Source of the DNA: Candolleomyces eurysporus
Lineage: Eukaryota; Basidiomycota; Agaricomycetes; Agaricales; Psathyrellaceae
Direction of reading: 5' to 3'
Assembly (NCBI GenBank): GCA_027579435.1
Contig: JANBPK010000196.1
Span: 1-23,239, forward strand
Length of the DNA stretch: 23,239 nucleotides
Position numbers and translations under genes: made by a program. The notes under the pieces were generated by a model. It did no database searches. It saw only the letters and a program-made list of their open reading frames with translations, and was not told where the DNA came from. Below, in pieces: positions 1 to 8,743 of this stretch (positions are counted from its first letter, which is position 1; every line of letters starts with the position of its first letter).

Positions 1-211
1 CGCCCCCCATAGGCCTCGCCTGCCGTTGGTGTAGAACGAAGATGAAAATTCATCCGACAGCACTTGGAATTAATGACTGTGTACAGCCCTTTTCATCCGA
101 TACATCCTTCCGGCATGCATTGAGCGGCAAAATTGAGCGGCAAATCGGATGAACGGTGGCATTTTGGAGGTCCTGTGGCTGTGATGCAGTCGGTCTGTGT
201 GCCACTGCCAG
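1..211. other. Left flank of the transposon, no gene seen
   Basis: I see no coding region, RNA gene or clear repeat here. It is the DNA just outside the left target-site duplication of the transposon that follows. It contains a short direct doublet (gagcggcaaa at about 122 and gagcggcaaat at about 136) and nothing else I can name. Confidence 0.5.
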
Positions 212-219
212 CTCAACGT
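212..219 (+). repeat. Left 8-bp target-site duplication
   Basis: The octamer ctcaacgt directly abuts the left terminal inverted repeat and is repeated exactly and in the same orientation at 6459-6466, just outside the right terminal inverted repeat. An 8-bp duplication is typical of hAT, P and KDZ/Zisupton superfamily DNA transposons. Confidence 0.93.
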
Positions 220-247
220 CAAGGGGCTCCCAGCCGAGCAGCCCACG
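220..247 (+). repeat. Left terminal inverted repeat
   Basis: This 28-bp sequence starts CAAGGGGCTCCCAGC and is the reverse complement of 6431-6458 except for one C/T difference at its 16th base. It lies immediately inside the left target-site duplication. Confidence 0.93.
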
Positions 248-254
248 CCCTACG

Positions 255-280
255 CCTACCTTGATCCTGGGGCAGGTAGG
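255..280. repeat. Left subterminal hairpin
   Basis: A perfect 7-bp stem (cctacct at 255-261 and aggtagg at 274-280) encloses a 12-nt loop, 7 bases inside the left TIR. The right end has a different hairpin in a comparable subterminal position. Such repeats can serve as transposase or host-factor binding sites; that role is inferred. Confidence 0.55.
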
Positions 281-518
281 GGTTTCGCCTACGGGGTCCT
301 ACTCCAAATAAAGAATTCGCATCACTCGCGGCAAAGCGGCTTTGCTTCGGCGATTTAACTGTGAGCCGCTCGGAGGTACTTCGTCTTTCTTCTCTTTTCT
401 CTCACTGTTTTGTATCAAAATACAAGAAGTAGTAGAACATGCTGTATCAACGAGGCAAGAATAAGACTATTTTTAAGGCTTTGTAGAACGCGGATCAGTT
501 CCTCCAACCCCCCGCAGC
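281..518. other. Transposon 5' untranslated and promoter region
   Basis: No ORF is supported between the left subterminal hairpin and the first methionine of the transposase reading frame. The region has a pyrimidine-rich stretch (tcttctcttttctctcactg, about 389-408), common just upstream of fungal transcription starts, and presumably contains the promoter. Confidence 0.4.
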
Positions 519-3283
519 ATGCCCAAGAAGAAATCATACAAAGCCGGGTCCTTTGATCCTCCAAGATTGACGGACGCACCTGATGGAAGTGGAGGGATAG
601 AAAGGGTTGAGGTGTTTTACAATTTAGAGAAGCCGCAGAGCTTGCTTCTCAAGTGCAAGATATGCCATGAGTATATAGCATTCCCAAACGGCAGCTCGTT
701 TCAACAGTTTAACAATCATCGGGGTGGGCGTAGCTGTGAAGATGCACGGATGAGGTGGGAGTTACAGAAGATCAAGAATGAGGAGAACAAAGCATTGGTG
801 GAGTGTGGTTTCGTTAATGAAATGTCCTCAGGTGAGTCGGCTTCAGTGCATGTGTTGCAGAGCAACTTAACTCGTGCAGCCTCAGGTTCACGGCGACCTC
901 ATATTCTGCTACCGTCAATTCAAATCAATGGAATTGACCGACTCCCACCATCGTCCCCACCTGCGCCAACACCTAATTCTGATAATGGCAGCACATCGAT
1001 CCCATCAGAATCCCCCGTTGAACTCGAGTACAGCAAGGATTGCCCTGAAGCCTTTGGTGAAGGGTTTACTGTGTTCTCGGATGCTGCCTTATTAGACAAC
1101 AACATGCTCAACGAGATTTTTGAGAATCCATGCAGGGGGCAGCGAATCGTGTGGACGCCTGGCACACTATGGACAACATATGCATTCCGACAGTATGAGG
1201 ACGATGATTTTTTGTGGAAGCCAATCAGAATTGAGTCTGCCAAGATATTCTGGGTTCGGTCAAAGAAATGTCTTGCCATGCTGACCACAAACAAAGAGAA
1301 GGCATCGNAAAAAATGTTCAAGTTGCTCCCGAGCAAGCAAGAATCGGGTGCTTGAAACAAGCTCATACACACCAAACAAGTGGCTTAGCATGGGCCAACT
1401 ATCCGACCGTTTGAGTCAAAGCCGCAATGAAAACAAGCGACTGCGGAGCCAGGTACAGTGCCTTTGATCACCGATTATCTTGCGAGGCATAGGATTCTAA
1501 TTATGGATGGTAGAATACCCACTTACGGAGGCATATCCTACAATTGGAAGTCAAGATTGACGATGGACGCCGCATCCTCATGAAGCTTGCATCCGATGAC
1601 ATCCCAGGTGCATCAAGAATAATAGAACTTGCTCTGAGTCGCCGTGACTCCCCTGAAGTCATTTTAAGCAAGCTTGATGGTGCACTCAAAGGAACATTTC
1701 GTCCACATGGCCGTTGGACATAGCGCGAGCACGACATCGCATTTCTTGTCAAAGCCTTAGGGGGATCACGCCTTCTCTATGTACTGCAGAAGTCCAACAA
1801 TTTTCCTTCACTTTCGACTCTTCATTGGCACAAACGGTGCCCACAGCTTCTGGTTTCAGTTGACACACCAACTGATGCAGAGATAATCTCAAACATCTCA
1901 ACAATGCTCGGTGAAGGAGGGCGACCACCACCCTCAAACCTTGCTATTGGCCTCAATCTCATGGTTGATGGGATTGCACTGGAGGAGGTTCCTCGATACG
2001 ATCTTGGGCGGAACTCCGTTCTCGGGCTTTGCAGAGAACACTCTACTGGCACAAAGAAAATAATCGACTCATTTGACGACTTAGAGACTCTCCGGAAAGG
2101 CCTTGAAACTGGGAAATGGCATTACAGCAAGCACGGAACTATGCTTGCGCTTGCACCCGTGACTGGCAACAAACACTACTATCCAACGCCCATCCTCATA
2201 TCAGGATCGTGCAAGACCGAAAAAGGCTCACAAATTGCCAAGCTCATACGCCGCTTCATCCGGATCTACAACGATCATCCAATGGGTCGTGCACGACATG
2301 GTGAAATTTTGCAGTTTTCAACCGATGGGGAGTCCTCCTTTTGTTCTGCACAGTTTGAGAACTGCCTTACAAGACCACTATCACAAGGCCTCTCAGTACT
2401 TTGCAACATTCCAGGTCTTAATCTTCAAACAGGCCCTGATGATTTGGTTGGAAACTGCGATCCAAAGCACGTCATCAAGTGTTTTGCTCAAATGCTTTGG
2501 TCGTTCACATTGAATGTGCAGCTGGGAGATACAATTATCACCTACCAAGACATTTGGTACACACTTTCAAGCTCTGGCATGTCTGAGGACAGGATAAATG
2601 CTCTCCTAAATCCTCAAGACAAGCAGAATATCCCAATCGCATTGGATCTTCTCAAAGCCTTGAAAACAGCTCATATTCTTGAACAGAGCAAGGCAAAACC
2701 AGGAGACTTTCAAAGAGTCAAGTTGGTGAAATTTTTGGCTGAGATGTTCTCATACTTCATCGCTCCATTCACTGACGCAAGAATGGGATTAGTGGAACAA
2801 GTGGGCCAGTTGTCAACATATGCTCATCTCATGTTTGCCTTGTACCAAAGACATAAGCAGGCGTTTATGAAAGGAGCGCTCTATGGGGACTCTATGTCAA
2901 TTGTCAAGTTGGTGATGATTCTCATTGCCCGCTACCAAACGGTGGACAACAGTATCCAACTATACATTACTCTAATTGGCACTGACTGATTGGAAGGTGT
3001 CTTCTCCCGGGTATGGACCCAGGATCATGCTCGTAACTGTGATATTTTACAGCTGGGACAGAAGAGTAGCATCGGTGCTGAGGTCAATCAAATACTTGAA
3101 GTTTATCCTGAACTCGATCGAGGTCACGAGAAATGGGACATCAAGGATTTGGAAAGCGAAGATCACATCAATCCTGCTTCAATAAAGGCGAATGTCACTG
3201 TTGGATTCCAAGGACTCTATCCTTGGGTACTTGTATGGTGCAGGTACCCAGTGCCAAGAATACGAGCTTATAAGACCCAGTGA
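519..3283 (+). pseudogene. Transposase, interrupted by one frameshift and two in-frame stops
   Basis: The frame opens at ATG 519 after an untranslated stretch. Residues about 45-74 hold a BED-like finger (CKIC, then H-x5-C). After an N at 1308 in an A-run the frame shifts; the continuing frame is a charged, coiled-coil-like segment (LSDRLSQSRNENKRLRSQ). A GT-AG intron at 1453-1513 (61 nt, branch-like ttctaat) restores the frame used to the end. In-frame TAG at 1721 and TGA at 2987 break it. The core has candidate catalytic residues: Asp in STDGESSF (2324), Asp in NCDPKHVIK (2459) and Glu in LEGVFSRVW (2993), a layout like P-element/THAP9 RNase H-fold transposases. It ends near HINPASIKANV plus a short tail. 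It would bind the TIRs and excise the element in the nucleus. The family is inferred; decay is visible. Confidence 0.75.
1453..1513 (+). other. Spliceosomal intron in the transposase pseudogene
   Basis: It runs from GTACAG to GGTAG, 61 nt, with a branch-point-like ttctaat about 20 nt before the acceptor. Removing it joins the coiled-coil-like segment in frame to the transposase core that starts NTHLRRHILQ. The frame before it is +1 and after it is +2 relative to window coordinates, so splicing is needed for continuity. Confidence 0.6.
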
Positions 3284-3526
3284 CTTGTATATCATGTGGC
3301 CATGACCATAGCTTTGTGTTCAAACCCCTCTATGTGCAAGTCTTTTCATTGCACTTCAAACACTGAAGGTTCAGTTTGAGTATAATGAATTTTATTATAT
3401 TTATGATTTTAGAGTAAAAAGAAATACAAGAGCACTTCCCAAGGGCCATGAACCTCCTTGAGTCCTTGGAATATGCTGCGCAACGCGACGGCCCATAACG
3501 CGCAAGTCTGTTGCATTAGCAAGCGA
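3284..3526. other. AT-rich spacer inside the transposon
   Basis: No supported gene. The stretch from 3370 to 3425 is AT-rich (tataatgaattttattatatttatg), which would fit either a 3' end of the transposase transcript or an old promoter. Nothing further can be claimed. Confidence 0.35.
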
Positions 3527-4245
3527 GATTCTTGGGGGGGAGGGACAGTGCTTTGAGCATTTTAAATGGAGTCTTGGGTGTGGTCACATGATGGGACAAG
3601 TTTCTGGAAAAGGACGTCGATTTCTGTCGCCCATTCGGCAGATATGTGGGCTCGCGTACAGAAAATGAGAAGACAGGCGCTGAAAAGGAGAGAAGATCAG
3701 GGAAAGCCAAGACTAAGGAGAGCAAGAAATCTGGATAATCTGGAATGGCAACGTTCAGTAGTTCTGGGATAGAAGAGAAGGAAAATGAAGAAAGCGAGGA
3801 TGAAGACAATGACTGTAACCCACAGGAGTCCAATCAAACCACTGTGGAGGAAAGCCGTGTTATAGAGACATCGGATGAAGACTTGGAGGAGACTCCAGAC
3901 GAGGTGCTTGGAGCGGGGCTGGATTATCAAGTGACATTACAGGAGGGAAATCACCATCACTTGAAGTTTCTTTCTGTAGATGGCNAAAAAATATCACAAG
4001 ACGACACTTTGCCCAAAGTATCTTATCTCCCCGTCATCACGCAAAGTGGTCATTCACCAATTTCGGGCTGCTGGAATGACAATAAAGGACATTGCTCAAA
4101 CTGTCCTTGGTCTCCCCCACCTATGACGTTCACATGCGATGCATGTGAGACGGACCTGCGGGCCGCGCCTTCTGCGAACAGTGTTGAAGTCTTGCAACAA
4201 AGACTCAGTCAAGTTTTGAACGGTTTCACTGCAGTTTCAGCATAA
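3527..4245 (+). pseudogene. Acidic and cysteine-containing ORF of the transposon, decayed at its 5' end
   Basis: From 3745 an open frame of 166 residues begins MATFSSSGIEEKENEE and has a long acidic stretch (residues about 9-55), then a segment with HHHLKFLSVDG and two CxxC pairs (CSNCPW and CDACET) that could bind zinc, and ends VLNGFTAVSA. An N at 3985 sits beside an A-run. Upstream, 3527-3745 reads as coding in pieces (GEGQCFEHFKWSLGCGHMMG, then a Lys/Glu-rich part) in other frames, so the true start was probably further 5' and is now frameshifted. It may be the C-terminal part of the transposase gene or a separate accessory gene. I do not recognise a named family. Confidence 0.5.
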
Positions 4246-4762
4246 ATTTTAGTATTTTTGGATATGTTTTATTATGAAGCTATAACTACCACATTAAAAG
4301 ATAGAAAGGAATTTGATTCACACCCAAAAGCACATAAAATATTCTAATAAATACAACATACATTTACCAATCAAACCACGCCGCCTACCTGTGCACCTTA
4401 CAAGTATGGAAAATAGGACACAAATACTTCGGGACAGTAAACCAGGGGCGTGTCAGGGGGCGGGAACCCGGGGGTGAGAGCTCAGTTGAACTCGGAAGCA
4501 AAACGTGCAATAAAATATATTTCTTAAACAAAAACATACTTGAAACTATGGTACCTGACCCGGTGGTGCTCCATCTTTCTCCCTGCCTGATCTTCCTACA
4601 CATGGCCTCCTGTTGTTTTCTTCCAGCGGCTGTGGATGAATATATATCTGTATAAGATCTGTCCGAGAAGTCGGTCATTCTTGCCAAATTATGATGGGAG
4701 CTTGGGCACTTACATTGATAGTACTTCTCCTTTCTTCTCCTTTCTTCTTGACGTTGATCTGA
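4246..4762. other. Spacer between the two transposon genes
   Basis: I find no convincing plus-strand gene. A 140-codon open frame exists on the minus strand (4807-4385) but has low-complexity Ser/Pro/Arg content and no motif I know; I treat it as a chance frame. The first part (4246-4380) is AT-rich and could be a 3' untranslated region. Confidence 0.4.
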
Positions 4763-6287
4763 ATGGTGCAAGGGAGGGGGAGAGACGAGAGAGAGGAGGA
4801 GAGACAATCAAACAGAAACCAAACAGAACGCGACACGAACCAACCATCAGTGCACGTGACTGTCTCTTTCCTTTTTTGGGGGTGTCATAGTGGGGGAGAG
4901 CTGGGCCAGTCCATTGCTCAACGTACAACAAGCAGAGCCTCCCTTCTGCACGATAACTCTCTTGACTCCTCAAACAATCCATCAATGACCTTGCACATCG
5001 TCAACAAGGATATTGGTGCTTTCTTGTGTCGTTGCAAACCTGCTAACATTGTTGCTGTTGCCGTTCTAGAAATAATCCACTTTCGTTTTGGCTCTGGCAC
5101 CTCATCAAAAATCAAGTTCAATATCGAGTTGAAGGAGCTTGAGTCAGACAGGTTGAATGTTGTCGGGCAGGTTATGGACTTTGTTTACGACCCAAATTGC
5201 CTAAACGGCCGCTTTGTTTGGACACGAAAGCATGCAAAGCTCGTTCAACCCATTGCCTCGTCTGGAAACTCACCCATTCAGCCGGGAAACGAGCTGAAGC
5301 TTGTGTCAATTTCTGGCATTCATTTTTACCCATTAAGACCAGGAATTCGACAAGGAGCATGTCCAGATGATTGTACATGGACCCTTACTGTTGAACAGCT
5401 TCAGAAGGCCTCAATGAGCTATGGACTTTTCTCAAGCCCGATTCCGACAGCATTCTTGTGAACATCGACGCACTTCCAGCATTCTCAACAGGCCAGTTGC
5501 CCTACTGAGACAAGAATGGAGGCGAAATGTTCATTATTCAGGAAGCAAACTCATCAACAAGCAAGAAGCACGATGGAAATGACAGTGTCAACTGTCCTCA
5601 CTGTGGACTCACCCTCAAGTTGCGTTCACTTCGAAACCATGTTGGTTTTCACCTTTTGCGGTCAGTGAGGGGAATTAAAGACAAAACGATGAATATTGGG
5701 GCTCAGGTGCATACAGGCTTGCGATAACTTTGCTTGCTTCAGCTGATAATATGTGTGAGTAGATCGGACCAAATCCATGTGGGTGGTGTGGACGGGATGG
5801 GTGCAAGACACAATTCAAAGCATTAGATTGCAGTCGCTACTCGATTCTCTCTGATTGCGAGTACCATTATGATTTCATGGTCTATGCATCTGCTGCAAAG
5901 GTGTCTGGTCCTCAGCCTTGCACCAATGTCCCCGTCATCTGCTCACTTTGCATCAAGCCTGATGCAACTCGCACTCAGCTTGTTCCAACAATCTGGAAAT
6001 ACAACTTATGATATCATTTGACAACTCAGCACACTGAAAGCAATGGATCACTGCCATCTCTCCCCCCAGCCATGATAGTCTCAACATATATCTCTCGAGA
6101 AGAGGAGGAGAAGCTTGGTATTTGGAACAAGAGTACCAGCAAGTACCGAGATCAACTTCAAATTCTTCACAGCAATGATGTGCACGCTTTGGAAGCAGAA
6201 TTGAAGCAGGAGGCAGATTTGAAATGTGAAAGGTCAAATTCAAGTACCACAGACATGAAATCTACAAAGAAAAGACGTAAAGAGTAG
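4763..6287 (+). pseudogene. Second transposon gene, multi-zinc-finger protein, broken
   Basis: The open frame runs from 4763; reliable coding looks to begin near SNNPSMTLHIVNKDIGAFLC (about 4970). A one-base shift around 5412 moves the frame so that it continues NELWTFLKPDSDSILVNID. A TGA stands at 5506. Next comes a C2H2-type finger (CPHCG with H-x3-H, about 5596-5655), a phase-0 GT-AG intron at 5707-5762, and a second cysteine cluster (CGWCGRDGC). A third zinc motif pairs CSLC with H and H across an in-frame TGA at 6009. The tail is Lys/Glu/Arg-rich and ends KKRRKE, a possible nuclear signal. It is probably a DNA-binding accessory protein encoded by the element. The true start is unclear, and no family name can be assigned with confidence. 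Confidence 0.6.
5707..5762 (+). other. Spliceosomal intron in the zinc-finger pseudogene
   Basis: A 56-nt GT-AG interval (GTGCAT to GAGTAG) with branch-like gctgataat. Splicing joins MNIGAQ directly to IGPNPCGWCG in frame, with the codon boundary exactly at the junction (phase 0). Unspliced, the frame hits TAA at once. Confidence 0.65.
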
Positions 6288-6384
6288 ATATATATGCTCT
6301 TGTAGATTGCTACTTACTGCACCGTCAATTCCATCGCTTATCCACTGCCATTGATCACCACTGCGGCCATCATGGTGACTCAGC

Positions 6385-6400
6385 CTGACCCTGAGGTCAG
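6385..6400. repeat. Right subterminal hairpin
   Basis: ctgacc and ggtcag form a perfect 6-bp stem around a 4-nt loop (ctga), 30 bases inside the right TIR. It mirrors, in position though not in sequence, the hairpin at 255-280. Confidence 0.45.
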
Positions 6401-6430
6401 TGTTGGCAGTTGACAGGTTGAGCTGCTGTA

Positions 6431-6458
6431 CGTGGGCTGCTCAGCTGGGAGCCCCTTG
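6431..6458 (-). repeat. Right terminal inverted repeat
   Basis: Reverse complement of 220-247 with one mismatch in 28 bases. It is followed directly by the right copy of the target-site duplication. Confidence 0.93.
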
Positions 6459-6466
6459 CTCAACGT
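6459..6466 (+). repeat. Right 8-bp target-site duplication
   Basis: Exact repeat of the octamer ctcaacgt at 212-219, immediately outside the right TIR. Confidence 0.93.
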
Positions 6467-6489
6467 CCAGCATTGAATGACATCCCCTT

Positions 6490-7440
6490 GATCCAGGCTT
6501 GGAACTCGCTTTTGCCGTATTCAGCATCTCCCTCAGCCTACACTCAGGCTAGGCTTTCAGTGGCCTCGCGAGTACGTTTTGAGGTTGGAGACACCCTGTT
6601 ACTTATAGGTCTCCATAGCTCGACGCAATTCTCCCCCTCTTCTCACCCTCCCAGCAGATCGTCACTCCAGCGTCCAACTCATTGGCTCATCCACACGCTC
6701 CTCCGTCCACCTCTCTGTGCTAGTTTTACCTGACAGACGCTGGAAGGAACAAGGCAAAGCTAATGAGAGAGAATAGGAGATGCTTTTGAAATCATCGTCA
6801 TCTGGCTCGCCTGTGTCCCTAGGGGCGTCAATTCCGGGGGGAAAGTGGCCGGCCAGTCAAGTCTTGCTCGTGAGGACAAAGAGGCCATTTTCCTTGTTAC
6901 GGTTGCACTGGTGAAGGAAGATGGGCTTGCTGCAGATGGGCTGGGGAGGTCGAGGGCTGGGTCCAAATGGTACGTTTCTTCATCACCTCTCTTTTCGCAC
7001 TGGGAGATAGCTGTGGGAGACGTCGCTCCAGAAGGCTGCACGTTGATGGCTGGTGCACCTTGGATTGCTCTGGATAAACATGATTGTGTTTTCTGTTTCT
7101 TTCTCTCACTTGTTCCTAGTTTTGAAAGCTGATGTATGTATTCCGTTCACAGCTTTCAATATTGCTCCATTAGCACTTGTATTGAACTATGGGCAATTGG
7201 GGAACCCAGACATTCAGCTCGCTGGATGTCGATGGTACATATTCCCCGTTCTTATCTTCAGCCCTCTAGGTTTGCTCTCATTCCTTCCCTTTGCTTTTAG
7301 CTCTTCTTCTAGCATATCAATACATGTCAGTGTCCCTCAAATTATTGACTCAATTGCTTTCACCATGGTCCTGGCCGTCGCTTTTCCTACTCTTACTGTT
7401 ATGGAGTACCTCAGATTGTCCAGAGGTTCGACAATACAAG
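6490..7440 (+). repeat. Degenerate repeat module, copy A
   Basis: Shares ordered blocks with copies B-E: an atccaggct block (6491), cctctcttttcgcactgg (6985), ccagaaggctgc (7027), a pyrimidine tract followed by a gaaagctgatgta-type block (about 7095-7135), and a block reading IAPLALVLNY then DIQLAGCRW (about 7160-7235). The last part (7236-7430) matches copy D around 16745-16915. Both strands show short open frames, including WEIAVGDVAPEG on plus, but none extends into an intact gene. It appears cut off on its right by the LTR-element fragment. Confidence 0.6.
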
Positions 7441-7819
7441 AGGAGGTACGGAGATTCACTGTTATGAGAAACAGTGAAAGGTGATATTGTTCGGTGAAAT
7501 GAGGGTCGGGAGGGTAATGACAAACATTGAGGGAAATAACCGATATTCTGGGGCTTGAAGCGTATTGCTGCCAAGTGTAAAGTGAATGAGAAAGAACGCC
7601 TCTTTCACAAGTCGCTTTGGTGAGAAGAATCTGTTGAGGAGGTACTGGAGAGGAAGGAGGAGGATTCGGAAGTGGAAGAAGGGGTGGAGGAGGTTTGAGA
7701 GCATCACTGAGAGGAGTTCCTTCTGTTCGAAGAAGGTATTCTTGAAGAGGATTAAGGGAGGGGAATTCGAGGGAACGAAGCCCTTCTTCAATATCTTGTA
7801 AGCGTGAGGACGACGACAT
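7337..7819 (-). CDS. Unrecognised proline-rich ORF, gag position of an LTR-element fragment
   Basis: A 160-codon frame starts MSSSSRLQDIEEGLRSLEF, has a short helical N-terminus, then a strongly Pro-rich stretch (LKPPPPLLPLPNPPPSSPVPPQQ region, residues about 40-66) and a basic tail. It lies 12 nt downstream of the preceding minus-strand ORF and both follow a probable LTR. Its last 30 or so codons overlap the end of repeat copy A, so the C-terminus is probably a read-through into neighbouring repeat DNA. Position and composition suggest a gag-like remnant; no nucleocapsid CCHC knuckle, protease or reverse transcriptase is present. It could equally be a chance frame. Confidence 0.35.
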   Translation of the reverse strand: MSSSSRLQDIEEGLRSLEFPSLNPLQEYLLRTEGTPLSDALKPPPPLLPLPNPPPSSPVPPQQILLTKATCERGVLSHSLYTWQQYASSPRISVISLNVCHYPPDPHFTEQYHLSLFLITVNLRTSSCIVEPLDNLRYSITVRVGKATARTMVKAIESII

Positions 7820-7831
7820 CGATATAATTGG

Positions 7832-8155
7832 TTACTCGGAGTTCGAAGGAGTTGGTGATAACTCTCTCGTCTGGATGGCGCTCAAAGCACGTAATATCCA
7901 CAATAGTTGTTCCTTCTTCGTAGCGAAGGGACCCAATAGACGTCGTAGCTGTAGGGTTCCTACCAGCTCTTGAGCAGACGGCAACAATTGGGAAACGTTG
8001 AGTGAATCAAATAGGACGAGGGGGTGAACGATCGGTATCATGAGAAGCACTTGGCCTAGGGTAAGGTCTATGCCTCCGGCGAGGGTGAGATGAGGGACGA
8101 TGTCGAGGCGAATGTACTCGTTGTTGAGCGTCCACTGTGTTCTCAGTTTGAGCAT
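7832..8155 (-). CDS. Unrecognised ORF just downstream of a probable LTR
   Basis: The 107-codon frame begins MLKLRTQWTLNNEYIRLD and continues with Leu-rich, helix-like sequence (LTLGQVLLMIPIVHPLVLFD, then QELVGTLQLRRLLGPFATKK), ending SPTPSNSE. The composition looks more like real protein than neighbouring frames. The ATG lies about 30 nt after the probable LTR end on the same strand. I do not recognise a family. It may be the N-terminal part of gag, separated from the next ORF by a stop, or an independent remnant. Confidence 0.35.
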   Translation of the reverse strand: MLKLRTQWTLNNEYIRLDIVPHLTLAGGIDLTLGQVLLMIPIVHPLVLFDSLNVSQLLPSAQELVGTLQLRRLLGPFATKKEQLLWILRALSAIQTRELSPTPSNSE

Positions 8156-8184
8156 ACACAGGGTAAAGAAGTCGAGGTTTGTTT

Positions 8185-8574
8185 GTCAGGCACCAGGTAC
8201 AAGTAGACGAGATTTGATTCTCGAGAACAAGCTAAAGAACTACTACAGTTCAGCTCGGTATTTATACTACTTGAGATAATCGGGCAAGTCCGGGCTGGCT
8301 CGACTCTTATGACCAGCACTAGTGCTTCTACTGTTCCTACTTGATAACTATCGACTATTAATAGTAAAGAAGCAGGGCAAAGGGCAAAGAAGCAAGGGTA
8401 AAGGGCAACGGATAAAAGTAAAAGAGCAGGGCATAGGGTATCCTCAGGCTAAGGGTAAAAACNTGGGCAAAGGGCAAAGATCACATGCTACTAAGGAGGG
8501 AAGTCCGAGGGAGTCAGAATCAAATACGAGTAAACAAAATAAAAAAAAGATACCCTAGGGGTTATTACATAACA
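8185..8574 (-). mobile_element. Probable LTR of a retroelement fragment
   Basis: Read on the minus strand, the segment begins TGTTATGTAATAACCCC at 8574, the kind of start common in fungal LTRs. It has a TATAAATA-like box (plus-strand 8259-8266) about 75 nt before its end, and runs into CTGACA near 8184. A TGGTGCC (about 8195) just before that end could be part of a primer-binding site, in which case the LTR would stop near 8197. There is no second LTR in the window, so the element is truncated or a rearranged solo piece. Exact borders are uncertain. Confidence 0.4.
8371..8480 (+). repeat. Purine-rich imperfect tandem repeat (gggcaaa units)
   Basis: The stretch repeats variants of agggcaaagggcaaagaagc and gggtaaa, with about nine gggca/gggta units in 110 bases. 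An N at 8463 lies inside it. On the minus strand it reads as TTTGCCC repeats within the upstream part of the probable LTR. It has no coding value. Confidence 0.7.
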
Positions 8575-8743
8575 CTTACTGGCCCCACTGATTTATCAAC
8601 ATTTTCTGGTCACACCAACTTACACCTATGCGGTATCTCTGATTCAACACAACCCTGCACAACCCATATTTTCTGCAGAACCTTTGCGCCTGCCTCCCAT
8701 CAGCTACGTCCTCAAACACTACTGCAAGGTGTAGCAAGTACTG

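Larger units (their letters stand above)
220..6458 (+). mobile_element. Class II DNA transposon, 6239 bp, with TIRs and TSD; P/THAP9-like or hAT-like
   Basis: Boundaries are seen directly: a 28-bp terminal inverted repeat at 220-247 and 6431-6458 (27 of 28 bases match) flanked by an exact 8-bp direct repeat. The termini begin CAAGGGG, which also fits the loose hAT start YARNG. Inside are a transposase pseudogene (519-3283), an acidic ORF (about 3527-4245) and a second zinc-finger pseudogene (4763-6287), all on the plus strand. The 8-bp duplication with a DPKHVIK and D-x-LEGVF pair suggests the P-element/THAP9 group; the BED-like finger would also suit hAT. The near-identical ends against several coding lesions suggest a fairly old but structurally complete copy. 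Superfamily assignment is inference. Confidence 0.9.

Noticed and set aside
519..3283. KDZ (Kyakuja/Dileera/Zisupton) assignment of the transposase, suggested by the 8-bp duplication
   Set aside because: I could not see the KDZ-type core motifs; the DPKHVIK and LEGVFSR motifs fit P-element/THAP9 proteins better.
4385..4807. 140-codon minus-strand open frame in the transposon spacer
   Set aside because: The composition is low-complexity (Ser, Arg, Pro), no motif is visible, and both neighbours are transcribed from the other strand; I judge it a chance frame.
255..6400. CRISPR-like or tRNA-like structures
   Set aside because: The only hairpins seen are short subterminal stems of the transposon. 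There is no spaced direct-repeat array and no cloverleaf with a recognisable acceptor and T-loop.
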